This document shows positions 52,529 to 60,577 of a DNA stretch of 64,000 bases, piece after piece. Below the pieces are notes generated by a model. That model had not been told where the DNA came from. It did not search any database and worked only from the letters and a program-made list of their open reading frames with translations. The first letter of the stretch is position 1; each line of letters opens with the position of its first letter. Source of the DNA: Sutcliffiella rhizosphaerae (GTDB taxonomy: Bacteria > Bacillota > Bacilli > Bacillales > Bacillaceae_I); NCBI RefSeq assembly GCF_917563925.1, contig NZ_CAKJTJ010000019.1, forward strand, positions 1 through 64,000. Direction: 5' to 3'. Position numbers and translations under genes: made by a program.

Positions 52529-52910
52529 ATTATTTTCCTCCTAATGTACTGTACTTTCGATAAAAAGACGTTTGAAAATAAAGAAATTATACGGCTAAGT
52601 AATAAAAAATACCAAAATTGCTATTTTGGCAAAAAAGAGACAGTATTACATGATATTTAAGTAATGGGCGGTAATATGGAATCACTAATGAATTCAAAAG
52701 AATTCATTAAGAATATCCATATATATACTGTTGCATCACAGGCGTAAAAGCTAAAGGGTGTGGAGGGTCTCTGAGCAGGTAGTTAAGAGAATTGCTGTGG
52801 AGAAAATGGTTTCCTTAAATAAAGAAAGGAAATGAAGGGAGCAGTGGGGACTTTTCTAACTGCTTCCTTATTTATTGAAGAACCGCCTGATTTATGTGTG
52901 AAAAGAAAAG
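52529..52910. other. Intergenic region between sigma and cupin genes
   Basis: No gene is present. The sigma gene promoter must lie in the left part. A perfect palindromic hairpin (TAATGAATTC-AAAA-GAATTCATTA) stands at 52686-52709. A terminator-like hairpin at about 52834-52872 (AAGGGAGCAGT ... ACTGCTTCCTT) could end the minus-strand cupin gene. Confidence 0.5.
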
Positions 52911-53306
52911 TTATTCCAATCTATTTTGATTATCCTGATACCATTGCACAATCTTAGGCATCTTTTCTTCAAATCCACCTGGTATAAAAATATTGAGAAC
53001 ACTTTTATTCGTAAAATCGTGGATTGTTTTTGCAGGTATACGAAGGAATGAACCTTTAGGAGCTTCAAACGTGTTGTCTCCAATGAGAAAAGTCATCACA
53101 CCTTCTAGGACATAAAACAACTCTTCATTTTCCTCGTGAGAATGCGGACCAGGTCCATCGCTATGTGCATCTAACCACCATTCAGAAACGCTGTACCGAT
53201 TATTCGTTTCCTCACCATCTGCAAAAAACACACTTGACAAAGAACCCATATTATACGTGCGACCTGAGCCATTCGGGACAAATAAAATATCCTCGTTATT
53301 TTTCAT
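52911..53306 (-). CDS. Cupin-domain protein
   Basis: A 131-residue single-domain cupin. Motif 1 is SDGPGPHSHEENEELFYVLEG (two histidines and a glutamate as metal ligands), and motif 2 is PKGSFLRIPAKTIHDFTN with the last histidine. The substrate is unknown. Such proteins bind metals and small molecules or isomerise sugars. The ATG at 53306 with GAGGTG upstream is preferred over the start five codons before it. It stands alone. Confidence 0.82.
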   Translation of the reverse strand: MKNNEDILFVPNGSGRTYNMGSLSSVFFADGEETNNRYSVSEWWLDAHSDGPGPHSHEENEELFYVLEGVMTFLIGDNTFEAPKGSFLRIPAKTIHDFTNKSVLNIFIPGGFEEKMPKIVQWYQDNQNRLE

Positions 53307-53399
53307 TAAAGTACACCTCACCTTATTATTTTTGCGCTACTACCTAGTTCTACGTGAGTAACTGTAAAATCCTTTTTGATAATACCAGATTTTTAAAAG

Positions 53400-53612
53400 T
53401 TGGTGCGAAACTTCCACAAGTTGATGCGAAAACACGCGGAATTGATGCCAAACTATGGACTCTCATTGCTGGAGGACCAATAAATAGGAGAATAAATCCG
53501 AAATAAGGAATATTAAATCCGAAATGCACGATAATTAATCCGAAGAGGTAATTAATCCCAATTAACTAATATTAAATCCCAAACCCCAATTAATAAATCC
53601 TAGCCACTATCA
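53400..53612. repeat. Degenerate tandem repeat array of GATGCGAAA / TTAAATCCGAAA words
   Basis: Two successive sub-arrays lie between the cupin gene and the DUF1456 gene. In 53400-53456 the words TTGGTGCGAAA, TTGATGCGAAA and TTGATGCCAAA recur at intervals of about 20-25 bases. In 53488-53612 the words ATAAATCCGAAA, TTAAATCCGAAA, TTAATCCGAAG, TTAATCCC, TTAAATCCC and ATAAATCC recur about every 18-25 bases, six times. The array is non-coding. The intervals and sequence drift make it unlike a CRISPR. Confidence 0.75.
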
Positions 53613-53692
53613 AAGCTCTCGGTTGCTATGTGAGTTCGCACGCCTTTTCTGTTAGAATGATAAAAGCGACATTTAATTAAAGGAGTAAAATT

Positions 53693-54205
53693 ATGACAAA
53701 CAATGACATTCTAATTAGACTAAGATATGCACTTGACCTAAAGGACAAGGAAATGGTGGAGATTTTCGAGCTTGGTGGCGTGGAAGTAACTCTCGAGGAA
53801 GTCCGAAAAATCCTTACAAATACAAGAGATTTTGAGTCGGAAGAAGAGTATGAGGATGCAGTGGAAGCAGGGGACATTATCCCAGTTAATAACAAAAGGC
53901 TGGAGTCATTCTTGAATGGTTTTATTACGTTCAAGAGGGGGAAACAGGAGCCGAAGCCTGGACAGCCAGAGAGACCAGCTTTCTCTGATGAGCCTGCTAA
54001 CAATATTCTTTTGAAAAAGGTGAAAATAGCTTTAGCCTATACGACCGATGATATTATCGATATTTTAGGTGAAGCTGGTGTAGGGATTACGAAAAGCGAG
54101 CTTGGAGCGCTTTTAAGAAAAAAAGGTCATAAGAATTATAAAGAATGTGGAGATAAATTTGCTAGAAACTTTTTAAAAGGGATGGCATTGAAGTACCGCG
54201 ACTAA
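53693..54205 (+). CDS. DUF1456 family protein (YehS-like)
   Basis: A 170-residue soluble protein made of two DUF1456 repeats. They begin NDILIRLRYALDLKDKEMVEIFELGGVEVTLEEV (residue 4) and NILLKKVKIALAYTTDDIIDILGEAGVGITKSEL (residue 102), joined by a charged linker with KRGKQEPKPGQPERP. The family is widespread and of unknown function. AAAGGAG lies eight bases before the ATG, and a terminator follows. Confidence 0.88.
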   Translation: MTNNDILIRLRYALDLKDKEMVEIFELGGVEVTLEEVRKILTNTRDFESEEEYEDAVEAGDIIPVNNKRLESFLNGFITFKRGKQEPKPGQPERPAFSDEPANNILLKKVKIALAYTTDDIIDILGEAGVGITKSELGALLRKKGHKNYKECGDKFARNFLKGMALKYRD

Positions 54206-54217
54206 AAGTAAAAGAAA

Positions 54218-54255
54218 AGCCTGTGCATCTTATGAAACTTCTGATGCGCAGGTTT
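54218..54255 (+). terminator. Terminator after the DUF1456 gene
   Basis: AAGCCTGTGCATC pairs with GATGCGCAGGTTTT (one mismatch) and is followed by TTTATTT. It also ends the convergent gene at 54257. Confidence 0.85.
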
Positions 54256-54256
54256 T

Positions 54257-54700
54257 TTATTTGATTAGTTCCTTCATCGTTTGTTTTGCTACTTGATTTT
54301 TTGGATCGATGGCAAGTATTTTCGTTGCTATTTCCTTCGCTTCCGCATCTCTCAAAACTTTGTCAGGAACGCTATGAAGAAACAAGAGGTTTTCCATAAA
54401 TCCAACGTCTTGATAGTCGGTTAACTCCGCTGCCTTTTTGGCATGATGCAAAGCTGATTGATAAGCTCCTTCGATATGACAAAGTGGCTGAGACAATAGT
54501 AAGTAAGCCAGATCATGAAGTTGTTCATTTTCGTTTTCCGATAGGAGGGATACAACAAATGAATAGTTCGTAATACTTAACGTATCAAAAGTGAATTCAA
54601 CTAACTTATCAAAGGATTCCTCCTCAGTCATGTTATGAAAAATGTCTTTTGCTTCAGAAAATCTCCCGGTAATAATAAGCGATTCTAATGGATGTTCCAT
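54257..54700 (-). CDS. Hypothetical protein with TPR-like helices
   Basis: A 147-residue all-helical soluble protein. It contains LESLIITGRFSEAKDIFHNM and AYQSALHHAKKAAELTDYQDVGFMENLLFLHSV, similar in style to tetratricopeptide repeats. The family and role are not recognised. The ATG at 54700 is chosen because CGAGGG lies about 13 bases upstream. A GTG at 54712 in the same frame has that site directly against it. Confidence 0.6.
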   Translation of the reverse strand: MEHPLESLIITGRFSEAKDIFHNMTEEESFDKLVEFTFDTLSITNYSFVVSLLSENENEQLHDLAYLLLSQPLCHIEGAYQSALHHAKKAAELTDYQDVGFMENLLFLHSVPDKVLRDAEAKEIATKILAIDPKNQVAKQTMKELIK

Positions 54701-54822
54701 CTGTTTATTCACCCTCGAAATAATAGTTTTTTATCTTATCAACAGTTTAAACCAAAAAGGACAAAGGAAATGGTAGAAGTTTGTCGAAATTAAACAAGGA
54801 ATTGATGTAAAGGGGTATGATC

Positions 54823-55899
54823 ATGAGCAAAATTAAAGTCGGTATTATTGGTACGGGTTTTGGAGCTAAAGTACATGCTCCTGTTATGCAAAGCCATCCG
54901 GGTTTTGATGTAGTCGCTATTGCGAGTGTAGCAAGAGGACGTTTGGACGATATAAAAGAAGAAACAGGAGTCACGAATGTTTATGGCAACTGGCAGGACA
55001 TGCTGGAGAAGGAAGAGCTCGATCTTGTTTCTGTTGCGTCTGCTCCATTGTTACATCATGAGATGGTAGTAAAGTCGTTGGAAAAAGGCAGTCATGTATT
55101 GTGTGAAAAACCAATGTCCTTTGATTCCAATGAAGCGGAAAATATGATAGAAGCGAGAAATATAGCTGGGAAATTGGGCTTTATTAATTTTGAATATCGC
55201 TTTTTACCTGCTAGACAAGTAGTGAAACAGTTGATAGACAGTGGAAAAATAGGCAGATTAATGCATGTGGATTTTTCCCTGAATATTGCAGGTTACGAAA
55301 GATATGCTACTAGTAAACGTGGCTGGTTAAGTCAGAAGGATCAAGCAGGAGGAATGCTTGGCGCAGTCGGATCTCATCTAATTGATTCTTTATTGTGGTG
55401 GACAAATGATAAAGTAGCGTCTATTTCGGGTCAGTTGAGTACACATGTACCAGAATTTACAGATGAAAATGGAGAGATAGAAATTCGTACGGCAGACGAT
55501 GCATTCCAAGCTATTGGAAATTTTGTTGGTGGCGGGACGTTTTCAATCGGTTCCAACATTGTTGTCCGTCACGCAGAAGGCTGGGAACTTGCCGTGTATG
55601 GGACAGAGGGTACGATAAAGATGTCTCAGGACAATAAAGTATTGATGGGTCTCGGAAACGAACCATTAGAGGAAGTAGCACTAGAGGCAGAGTTGCCAAT
55701 TCCAGAAGGCATGAATCCTGTTGCAGCTGGGTATTACAATGCGTTTTATCGTTCACTAAATGAAGTCCATCAAGCAATTTCAGAAAACAATATTAATCCT
55801 GATTTACCTCTATTTGAAGAAGGGCATGGGGTTCAAAGAGTCCTTGATGCTATTAGACAGTCACATGAAGAGAAGAGAGTTATTGAAATAGAGCAATAA
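54823..55899 (+). CDS. Gfo/Idh/MocA family oxidoreductase
   Basis: A 358-residue NAD(P)-dependent sugar or inositol dehydrogenase-like enzyme. The Rossmann fold starts with KVGIIGTGFGAKVHAPVMQSHPG, and the typical EKP motif is SHVLCEKPMSFDSNEAENM. The C-terminal alpha/beta half (residues 130-340) has GGMLGAVGSHLIDSLLWW, the catalytic GxHxxD-type region. Substrate unknown. The ATG at 54823 has AAAGGGG seven bases upstream; the start at 54817 is too close. It is monocistronic. Confidence 0.88.
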   Translation: MSKIKVGIIGTGFGAKVHAPVMQSHPGFDVVAIASVARGRLDDIKEETGVTNVYGNWQDMLEKEELDLVSVASAPLLHHEMVVKSLEKGSHVLCEKPMSFDSNEAENMIEARNIAGKLGFINFEYRFLPARQVVKQLIDSGKIGRLMHVDFSLNIAGYERYATSKRGWLSQKDQAGGMLGAVGSHLIDSLLWWTNDKVASISGQLSTHVPEFTDENGEIEIRTADDAFQAIGNFVGGGTFSIGSNIVVRHAEGWELAVYGTEGTIKMSQDNKVLMGLGNEPLEEVALEAELPIPEGMNPVAAGYYNAFYRSLNEVHQAISENNINPDLPLFEEGHGVQRVLDAIRQSHEEKRVIEIEQ

Positions 55900-56255
55900 G
55901 CGAAAAGGGTATTTTATAAAGTCCCTAAAATTGAATAGTGATAATTACCCTGCCTTTATGGATACTTTATTTGTGTAAAGTGGACAGAAAGGCAGTTTTT
56001 TGATTGTAGCAACAGACGAAGCCTCCTTGAAATGCAAGTATATTCTAAGTTTCCAAGGTTTCCCTGGTCCAATGGTGTAGAAAACGAACATGCCTTTATA
56101 CACAACAATTTTTTTAGGGGCTGTAAATTATCCATTAATCATGACTTTTTGAACCGTCCTTTGTTGTATGTGAAAGAAATTAGGTAATATTTTGGTTTTC
56201 TTATTATAAATTGTATATAGGGAAAATGGATCTTTATAAAAGGAGACGGGCATAG
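55900..56255. other. Intergenic region with degenerate GC-rich element
   Basis: Bases 55996-56060 (GATTGTAGCAACAGACGAAGCCTCC and GTTTCCAAGGTTTCCC) look like a worn end of the repeat at 12441. No gene is present. The promoter of the histidine phosphatase gene should lie in 56150-56240, where TATAAATTGTATATAGG is seen. Confidence 0.4.
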
Positions 56256-56807
56256 ATGGCACCATATAAAGTTGTAATGTTTCGTCACGCAGAAAAAGCT
56301 GATAATGATGGTTTAAGCCCAATAGGAAAATATAGAGCTTGTATGCTTTCCAATTTATTAATACAGAGATATCCAAGTATGAAAGGAATTTATGCTGCTG
56401 GGGTAGGTCCAGGAGATAGTAGTGTCCGTAAGGTTCAAACGGTGGCCCCGTTAATAAGTGAAATGGTGTACTTGAATCCAAGTATTGCAATGAATACAGT
56501 TTATTTGAAATACGAGTATGTGAAGGCAGCAGAAGAAATTAAAACGAATCCTACTTTTAACAATCAGATAGTCCTTGTTTGTTGGTCTCATGCCACCTTA
56601 CCGCTTTTCGCAAAAGAGCTTGGTGCTAGGAATGTCCCAAAAATTTGGCCGATTTACCGCTTCGATATGTTATGGGAAATCCATATGAAAACAGGGATTT
56701 TAACACAGATTCCGCAGCTTTTGCTATGCGGCGATAGTTGTGTACCCATTATCAACCTGGAGAGGAGGGAGCGGAATGGAAGAAAGCTCAATACAGATGA
56801 TACTTGA
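56256..56807 (+). CDS. Histidine phosphatase superfamily protein
   Basis: A 183-residue protein of the phosphoglycerate-mutase-like fold. The catalytic RHG-type motif is MFRHAEKADNDGLSPIGKYRACML, with the phospho-accepting histidine near residue 11. A second histidine is in LVCWSHATLPLFAKEL, and the RKVQT segment provides an arginine. The substrate is unknown. It overlaps the next, pyruvate-kinase-like gene by 32 bases, so the two are translationally linked and probably work on related metabolites. AAAGGAGAC precedes the ATG. Confidence 0.75.
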   Translation: MAPYKVVMFRHAEKADNDGLSPIGKYRACMLSNLLIQRYPSMKGIYAAGVGPGDSSVRKVQTVAPLISEMVYLNPSIAMNTVYLKYEYVKAAEEIKTNPTFNNQIVLVCWSHATLPLFAKELGARNVPKIWPIYRFDMLWEIHMKTGILTQIPQLLLCGDSCVPIINLERRERNGRKLNTDDT

Positions 56808-58488
56808 AAAAATAAGATATTACTTATTGGAGCATTTACCAAAAGGAAGAATGACTGAAAATAAAGTGAAAAGCTATGAGAACCTTTTAGCATATTTAGT
56901 TTGTAGAAAATATGGAATGGAAGAATGGAAAAAGGTACTACTGAAAGGAGGTATTACATTAAATCATAAAGCAGTTATGTATAGTTTGCGGCAAATAATA
57001 GCCAGACAGGAAAAAGCATTGGAACAGAAGCCCATTACTCCTCAAGAAGCAGATAAACAATTAGACACAAATAAAAAGAAGGTTCATTTTCATCAGGAAA
57101 ACGGCTTCTTTCCAGTAATGGTCACCTTAGATGTCAGCATGCTGAAAAACCGTGAAATCTTTAGGAAACTAATGGAAGCAGGTATGAATATAGCCCGAAT
57201 AAATTGTGCACATGACGACTCTGCAGTTTGGGAGGAATTTATTAAAGAAATAAAGCTGTTGAATACACAAGTCACTCATTCTTGTAAAATATATATGGAT
57301 TTGGCTGGACCTAAAATTCGCTTAGGAAAGTTTAGGCGGGAGCAAAAGCAATTGAAGATTAAAATTAAAAATAGTGTGAGCCAAGTGGGACTGATTACGA
57401 AAAGTGATGAGATAACGACAGTTAGAAAAGGAAAGTACCCTTTTGTTTTGGCGGTTGATACAACCATTGATTTTTTACAATATAAAATAGGAGAACAGCT
57501 GGAGCTAAATGATGTAACTTTTATTATTGTGAAGATAGTAGATGATGAGAGTTTCCTAGCTTCCATTCATGAATCTGTTTCAATCGATGAGAATTCAAAA
57601 ATCACTTCCAGATTAGGTTCTTTATTAGTAAAAAATATAGAAATGGTCCCGGTTGAGCTAAGAGTTCGCTACGGGGAAATTTTAAGGATTCATAGACAAG
57701 AGGAGTATTTAGGACATGGTGCTACTGCTACACTTCCTGCCACTGTATCTGTAAATCTACCAAAAACACTTCATAATATTCGAGTAAATGACAGGGTGTC
57801 TATTGATGATGGTAGGGTAGAGGGGTTCGTATTGGAAATGAAAGAGAGATATATTGATATTCAAATAACCTCTAAAAATAGGAAGACATTTACGATAAAG
57901 GAAGGGAAAGGGATTAATTTTCCAGATTCATTAGTATTTCTTAATGTTGCTGCCATTACAAAAAAGGACTTGCACGATCTCCAATTCATTTCTAAATATG
58001 CAGACATTATAGGGGTATCCTTTGTACATCAAGCAAAAGATTTGCGGATGGTTCATGAGAGATTAAATATGCTGACAACACGAAACATCCCACTAATCGC
58101 CAAAATTGAGACGAAGGATGCTGTAACTAGGCTGCCTGCTATTTTGAAAGAAGGGCTGACCTTGCCGGCATTTGGTATTATGATTGCAAGAGGAGACCTG
58201 GCGGTGGAAGTAGGTTTTGAGCAAATGGCGACCGTTCAAGAAGAAATATTAAAAATAGCGCATTCAGCCCACATCCCCGTCATTTGGGCAACACAAGTCC
58301 TCGAAAGTTTAACGAAATATGGGCAACCGACTCGTGCAGAGATTTCCGATGTTTATTTAGGTAGCCGTGCACAATGTATTATGCTGAACAAAGGTGAATT
58401 TATTGAGGACTCCGTAATTGCCCTACAACGCATTCAAACACATATTCAAGAATTTAATGGGAAAAATACTATTCCCATCTATTCATAA
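56776..58488 (+). CDS. Atypical pyruvate kinase-like protein
   Basis: A 570-residue protein with the pyruvate kinase catalytic barrel. About 110 helical residues precede it. The barrel starts FFPVMVTLDVSML and has AGMNIARINCAHD (phosphate arginine), MDLAGPKIRLG, LIAKIETKDAVTRLP (catalytic lysine and metal-binding glutamate), MIARGDLAVEVG (metal-binding aspartate) and IWATQVLESL with PTRAEISDVYLGS. The B-domain region (about 180-385) is larger than usual, and the allosteric C-terminal domain is absent. It may phosphorylate or dephosphorylate another enolpyruvate-type substrate. GAGGAGGGAG precedes the ATG at 56776. Confidence 0.8.
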   Translation: MEESSIQMILEKIRYYLLEHLPKGRMTENKVKSYENLLAYLVCRKYGMEEWKKVLLKGGITLNHKAVMYSLRQIIARQEKALEQKPITPQEADKQLDTNKKKVHFHQENGFFPVMVTLDVSMLKNREIFRKLMEAGMNIARINCAHDDSAVWEEFIKEIKLLNTQVTHSCKIYMDLAGPKIRLGKFRREQKQLKIKIKNSVSQVGLITKSDEITTVRKGKYPFVLAVDTTIDFLQYKIGEQLELNDVTFIIVKIVDDESFLASIHESVSIDENSKITSRLGSLLVKNIEMVPVELRVRYGEILRIHRQEEYLGHGATATLPATVSVNLPKTLHNIRVNDRVSIDDGRVEGFVLEMKERYIDIQITSKNRKTFTIKEGKGINFPDSLVFLNVAAITKKDLHDLQFISKYADIIGVSFVHQAKDLRMVHERLNMLTTRNIPLIAKIETKDAVTRLPAILKEGLTLPAFGIMIARGDLAVEVGFEQMATVQEEILKIAHSAHIPVIWATQVLESLTKYGQPTRAEISDVYLGSRAQCIMLNKGEFIEDSVIALQRIQTHIQEFNGKNTIPIYS

Positions 58489-59254
58489 ATTGAGTAATAT
58501 AATCTGTCACTTCCTCAGGATTATCTCGGTTTGTCAAATGATGGGCATTGGTAATCGTAAAAAATTCCGCATCCATAATATTTTTTGCCAAATATTGCTG
58601 TTGTCTTCCTACCATATTATCTTTATCACCATGCAAAATCATGGTTGGGCACTGGATTTTGTGTAAATCATGTCTGCTCTCCATTCGTAAATTGCCTGAC
58701 CAATGACGTAGGAAATTATCTTTCGTCATTTTTGAGAAAGCCTCCATTACAAATGCATGGTTATCCGGATTGATTTTGGAGATGATATCTGCTGTCCATT
58801 TTGACGTGTAGTGAAACGGTATAAAACGTAAACTAAGCTTGCTAATTGGTGTAGAATATTTTTCAAACCAATTAAAGCTATTTGTAAATGGGGTGCCAAT
58901 CAAAATTAGTCCTTTTACTCTTTCTGGGTAACGCACAGCAGTTTGAATGGAAATATGTCCACCCATGGATAAGCCACATAAGACTGCTGATTCGATTCCA
59001 AGATAGTCGAGTAGGGAGATTAAATCTCTTGAAAAATCTTCTGGATCTACATCGCCAAGTGGTAAGCTAGAATTCCCATGTCCCCTTACATCCCAAACGA
59101 TCGTCTGATAGTTTTTAGACAGCGGTTTTACTTGGGGATCCCATTGCTTATGATACATAGAATGGCCATGGGTAAATATAATGGGTTCTCCTGTTCCGTT
59201 TATTTCATAATAAAGCTTTATACTGTTCACTTCAATAATTGGCATGGTATTCAC
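58469..59254 (-). CDS. Alpha/beta hydrolase
   Basis: A 261-residue serine hydrolase. The nucleophile elbow is CGLSMGGHIS near residue 96, the oxyanion region TGEPIIFTHGHSM, the acid LHGDKDNMV, and the histidine in TNAHHLTNRDN. It could be an esterase or lactonase. It shares four bases with the TetR regulator gene upstream, so they form one operon. At its end it overlaps the convergent kinase-like gene by 20 bases. Confidence 0.87.
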   Translation of the reverse strand: MNTMPIIEVNSIKLYYEINGTGEPIIFTHGHSMYHKQWDPQVKPLSKNYQTIVWDVRGHGNSSLPLGDVDPEDFSRDLISLLDYLGIESAVLCGLSMGGHISIQTAVRYPERVKGLILIGTPFTNSFNWFEKYSTPISKLSLRFIPFHYTSKWTADIISKINPDNHAFVMEAFSKMTKDNFLRHWSGNLRMESRHDLHKIQCPTMILHGDKDNMVGRQQQYLAKNIMDAEFFTITNAHHLTNRDNPEEVTDYITQFMNRWE

Positions 59255-59838
59255 TCCTTTGTTTTCAAAATTTTATCAAAGCAATCATCTAGCCATTCCT
59301 CCAAGGTTCGAGAGCTATCATTGAGCCAAATCATGAGTGACCCTGCAATCGCTGCTTGAAGAACACGAGCTGTCGTTCCAACTTCATGGTTAGTGAGATT
59401 TATAAGTTCTCCGTTCTTAATAGCTGCCTGAAGAAAATATTGCACCTCTTCATCAATTAACTGCAATCTCTGTTTGGAGCGCTCCAGTAAATCTGTGTCT
59501 GAAACAGATTCAATAAATAGTGAAGTAATATTTGCAAGTGTCTTCGCATCATCTACTTTACCTAGTGATTGAATGAAAAGTGTTTTTATAGCATTTAAAC
59601 TAGAGCCAGGTTTTGAGCGAGTAACAGCAAAGCTTTGGCTTGTGATATTTATTACGGTATCCATATAGAAGAGGAGGACGTTTTTTTTAGAACCAAATCG
59701 TTTGGAAAGTGAGGCAGGTGAGATATTGGCTTCCTTTGCAATAGTATCTAATGTCAGTTTTGCGTAGCCATATTTGCCTAACGCTGTATGAATTCCTTGG
59801 AAAATTCGCTCATCCGAATACTCGCGAGGTCTAGCCAT
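59251..59838 (-). CDS. TetR family transcriptional regulator
   Basis: A 195-residue repressor. The N-terminal helix-turn-helix (residues 20-45) is YAKLTLDTIAKEANISPASLSKRFGSKKNVLLFYMDTV, and the remaining ligand-binding part is helical. It is first in an operon with the alpha/beta hydrolase. The 26-base inverted repeat at 59857-59882 just upstream of the start is the likely autoregulatory operator. The start MARPREYS is typical. Confidence 0.9.
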   Translation of the reverse strand: MARPREYSDERIFQGIHTALGKYGYAKLTLDTIAKEANISPASLSKRFGSKKNVLLFYMDTVINITSQSFAVTRSKPGSSLNAIKTLFIQSLGKVDDAKTLANITSLFIESVSDTDLLERSKQRLQLIDEEVQYFLQAAIKNGELINLTNHEVGTTARVLQAAIAGSLMIWLNDSSRTLEEWLDDCFDKILKTKE

Positions 59839-59856
59839 AGTGGAAATACCCCCTAA

Positions 59857-59909
59857 TTAGTAAGTGGTTAATTACTTACTAATATGCTGTAAGACTAATT
59901 TTTTGTCAA
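59857..59909 (-). promoter_or_regulatory. TetR operon promoter and operator
   Basis: On the minus strand TTGACA (59904-59909) and CATATT (59881-59886) have 17 bases between them. The inverted repeat TTAGTAAGT (59857-59865) / ACTTACTAA (59874-59882) has nine-base perfect arms around eight bases, directly at the start point, and fits a TetR dimer. Confidence 0.8.
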
Positions 59910-59932
59910 GTAGATTTCTTTTCATATAGAAT

Positions 59933-59954
59933 TGTAAGAAGTATACTACTTACA
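59933..59954 (+). promoter_or_regulatory. Second palindrome upstream of the thioredoxin-like gene
   Basis: TGTAAGAAGTATAC, then TACTTACA, forms a 22-base palindrome with one mismatched pair. The half-site CTTACA resembles the TTAGTAAGT operator arms, so the same TetR regulator may bind here and control the gene at 59977. This is inference from position and sequence. Confidence 0.45.
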
Positions 59955-59976
59955 GTGATTAGAAAAGAGGGATAAC

Positions 59977-60534
59977 ATGAAACCTGAATATCAATTTTTT
60001 CAAGAAGGTAAGTCCATTCAAACCTATATGGATGAAATGAGTATGTTAAAAGAAGAAAGCTTTACTGTTTATGAGAACTTCCAGTTGCCTAACGACGGAC
60101 TTTCGGAAGCGTTGATGGAGAAGCCAATTCAGCTGTTAACTATTACAGAGGATTGGTGTGGCGATGCGATGATGATCAATCCGGTTATTCGAAAAGTGGC
60201 AGAGTCAGCAAATATAGATGTTCATGTTGCCTTACGAGATGAGGATACTAGTTTAATCGACCGCCACCTAACAAACGGAGGACGCGCTATTCCAATGATT
60301 TTGATTTTCAATACACAAGGAGAGCTCATCGGGAAATGGGGACCACGAGCACCTGAAGTTCAACAAATAGTTGACGATCTTCGTAGTGCCTTACCGCCAA
60401 AGGAAGATCCTGCTTTTCCAGAAAAACAAAAGGAAGTCATCGCAACTTTACGAGAAAGATACAGTAGCGAAGAAAAGCTATGGAGCTATGTGTATGAAAG
60501 CTTTAAGGCTACTTTGCTTGATGTCATCAAATAA
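59977..60534 (+). CDS. Thioredoxin-like protein (Thioredoxin_9 type)
   Basis: A 185-residue cytosolic protein with a thioredoxin fold. The expected CxxC active site is replaced by WCGD (TITEDWCGDAMMINPVIRKVA), leaving one cysteine, so it is probably not a classical disulfide reductase. NGGRAIPMILIFNTQGELIGKWGPRAPEVQQIV contains the cis-proline. Homologues in Bacilli have no fixed role. AGAGGG precedes the ATG. It diverges from the TetR gene. Confidence 0.82.
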   Translation: MKPEYQFFQEGKSIQTYMDEMSMLKEESFTVYENFQLPNDGLSEALMEKPIQLLTITEDWCGDAMMINPVIRKVAESANIDVHVALRDEDTSLIDRHLTNGGRAIPMILIFNTQGELIGKWGPRAPEVQQIVDDLRSALPPKEDPAFPEKQKEVIATLRERYSSEEKLWSYVYESFKATLLDVIK

Positions 60535-60577
60535 GGGAGGGGTAACCTCCCTTTTAGTGTGTATTTGTAGTTCAAAT

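Noticed and set aside
53400-53612. CRISPR array
   Set aside because: The repeated words are only 8-12 bases, diverged, and separated by variable 8-15 base gaps; there is no leader or cas gene in the window.
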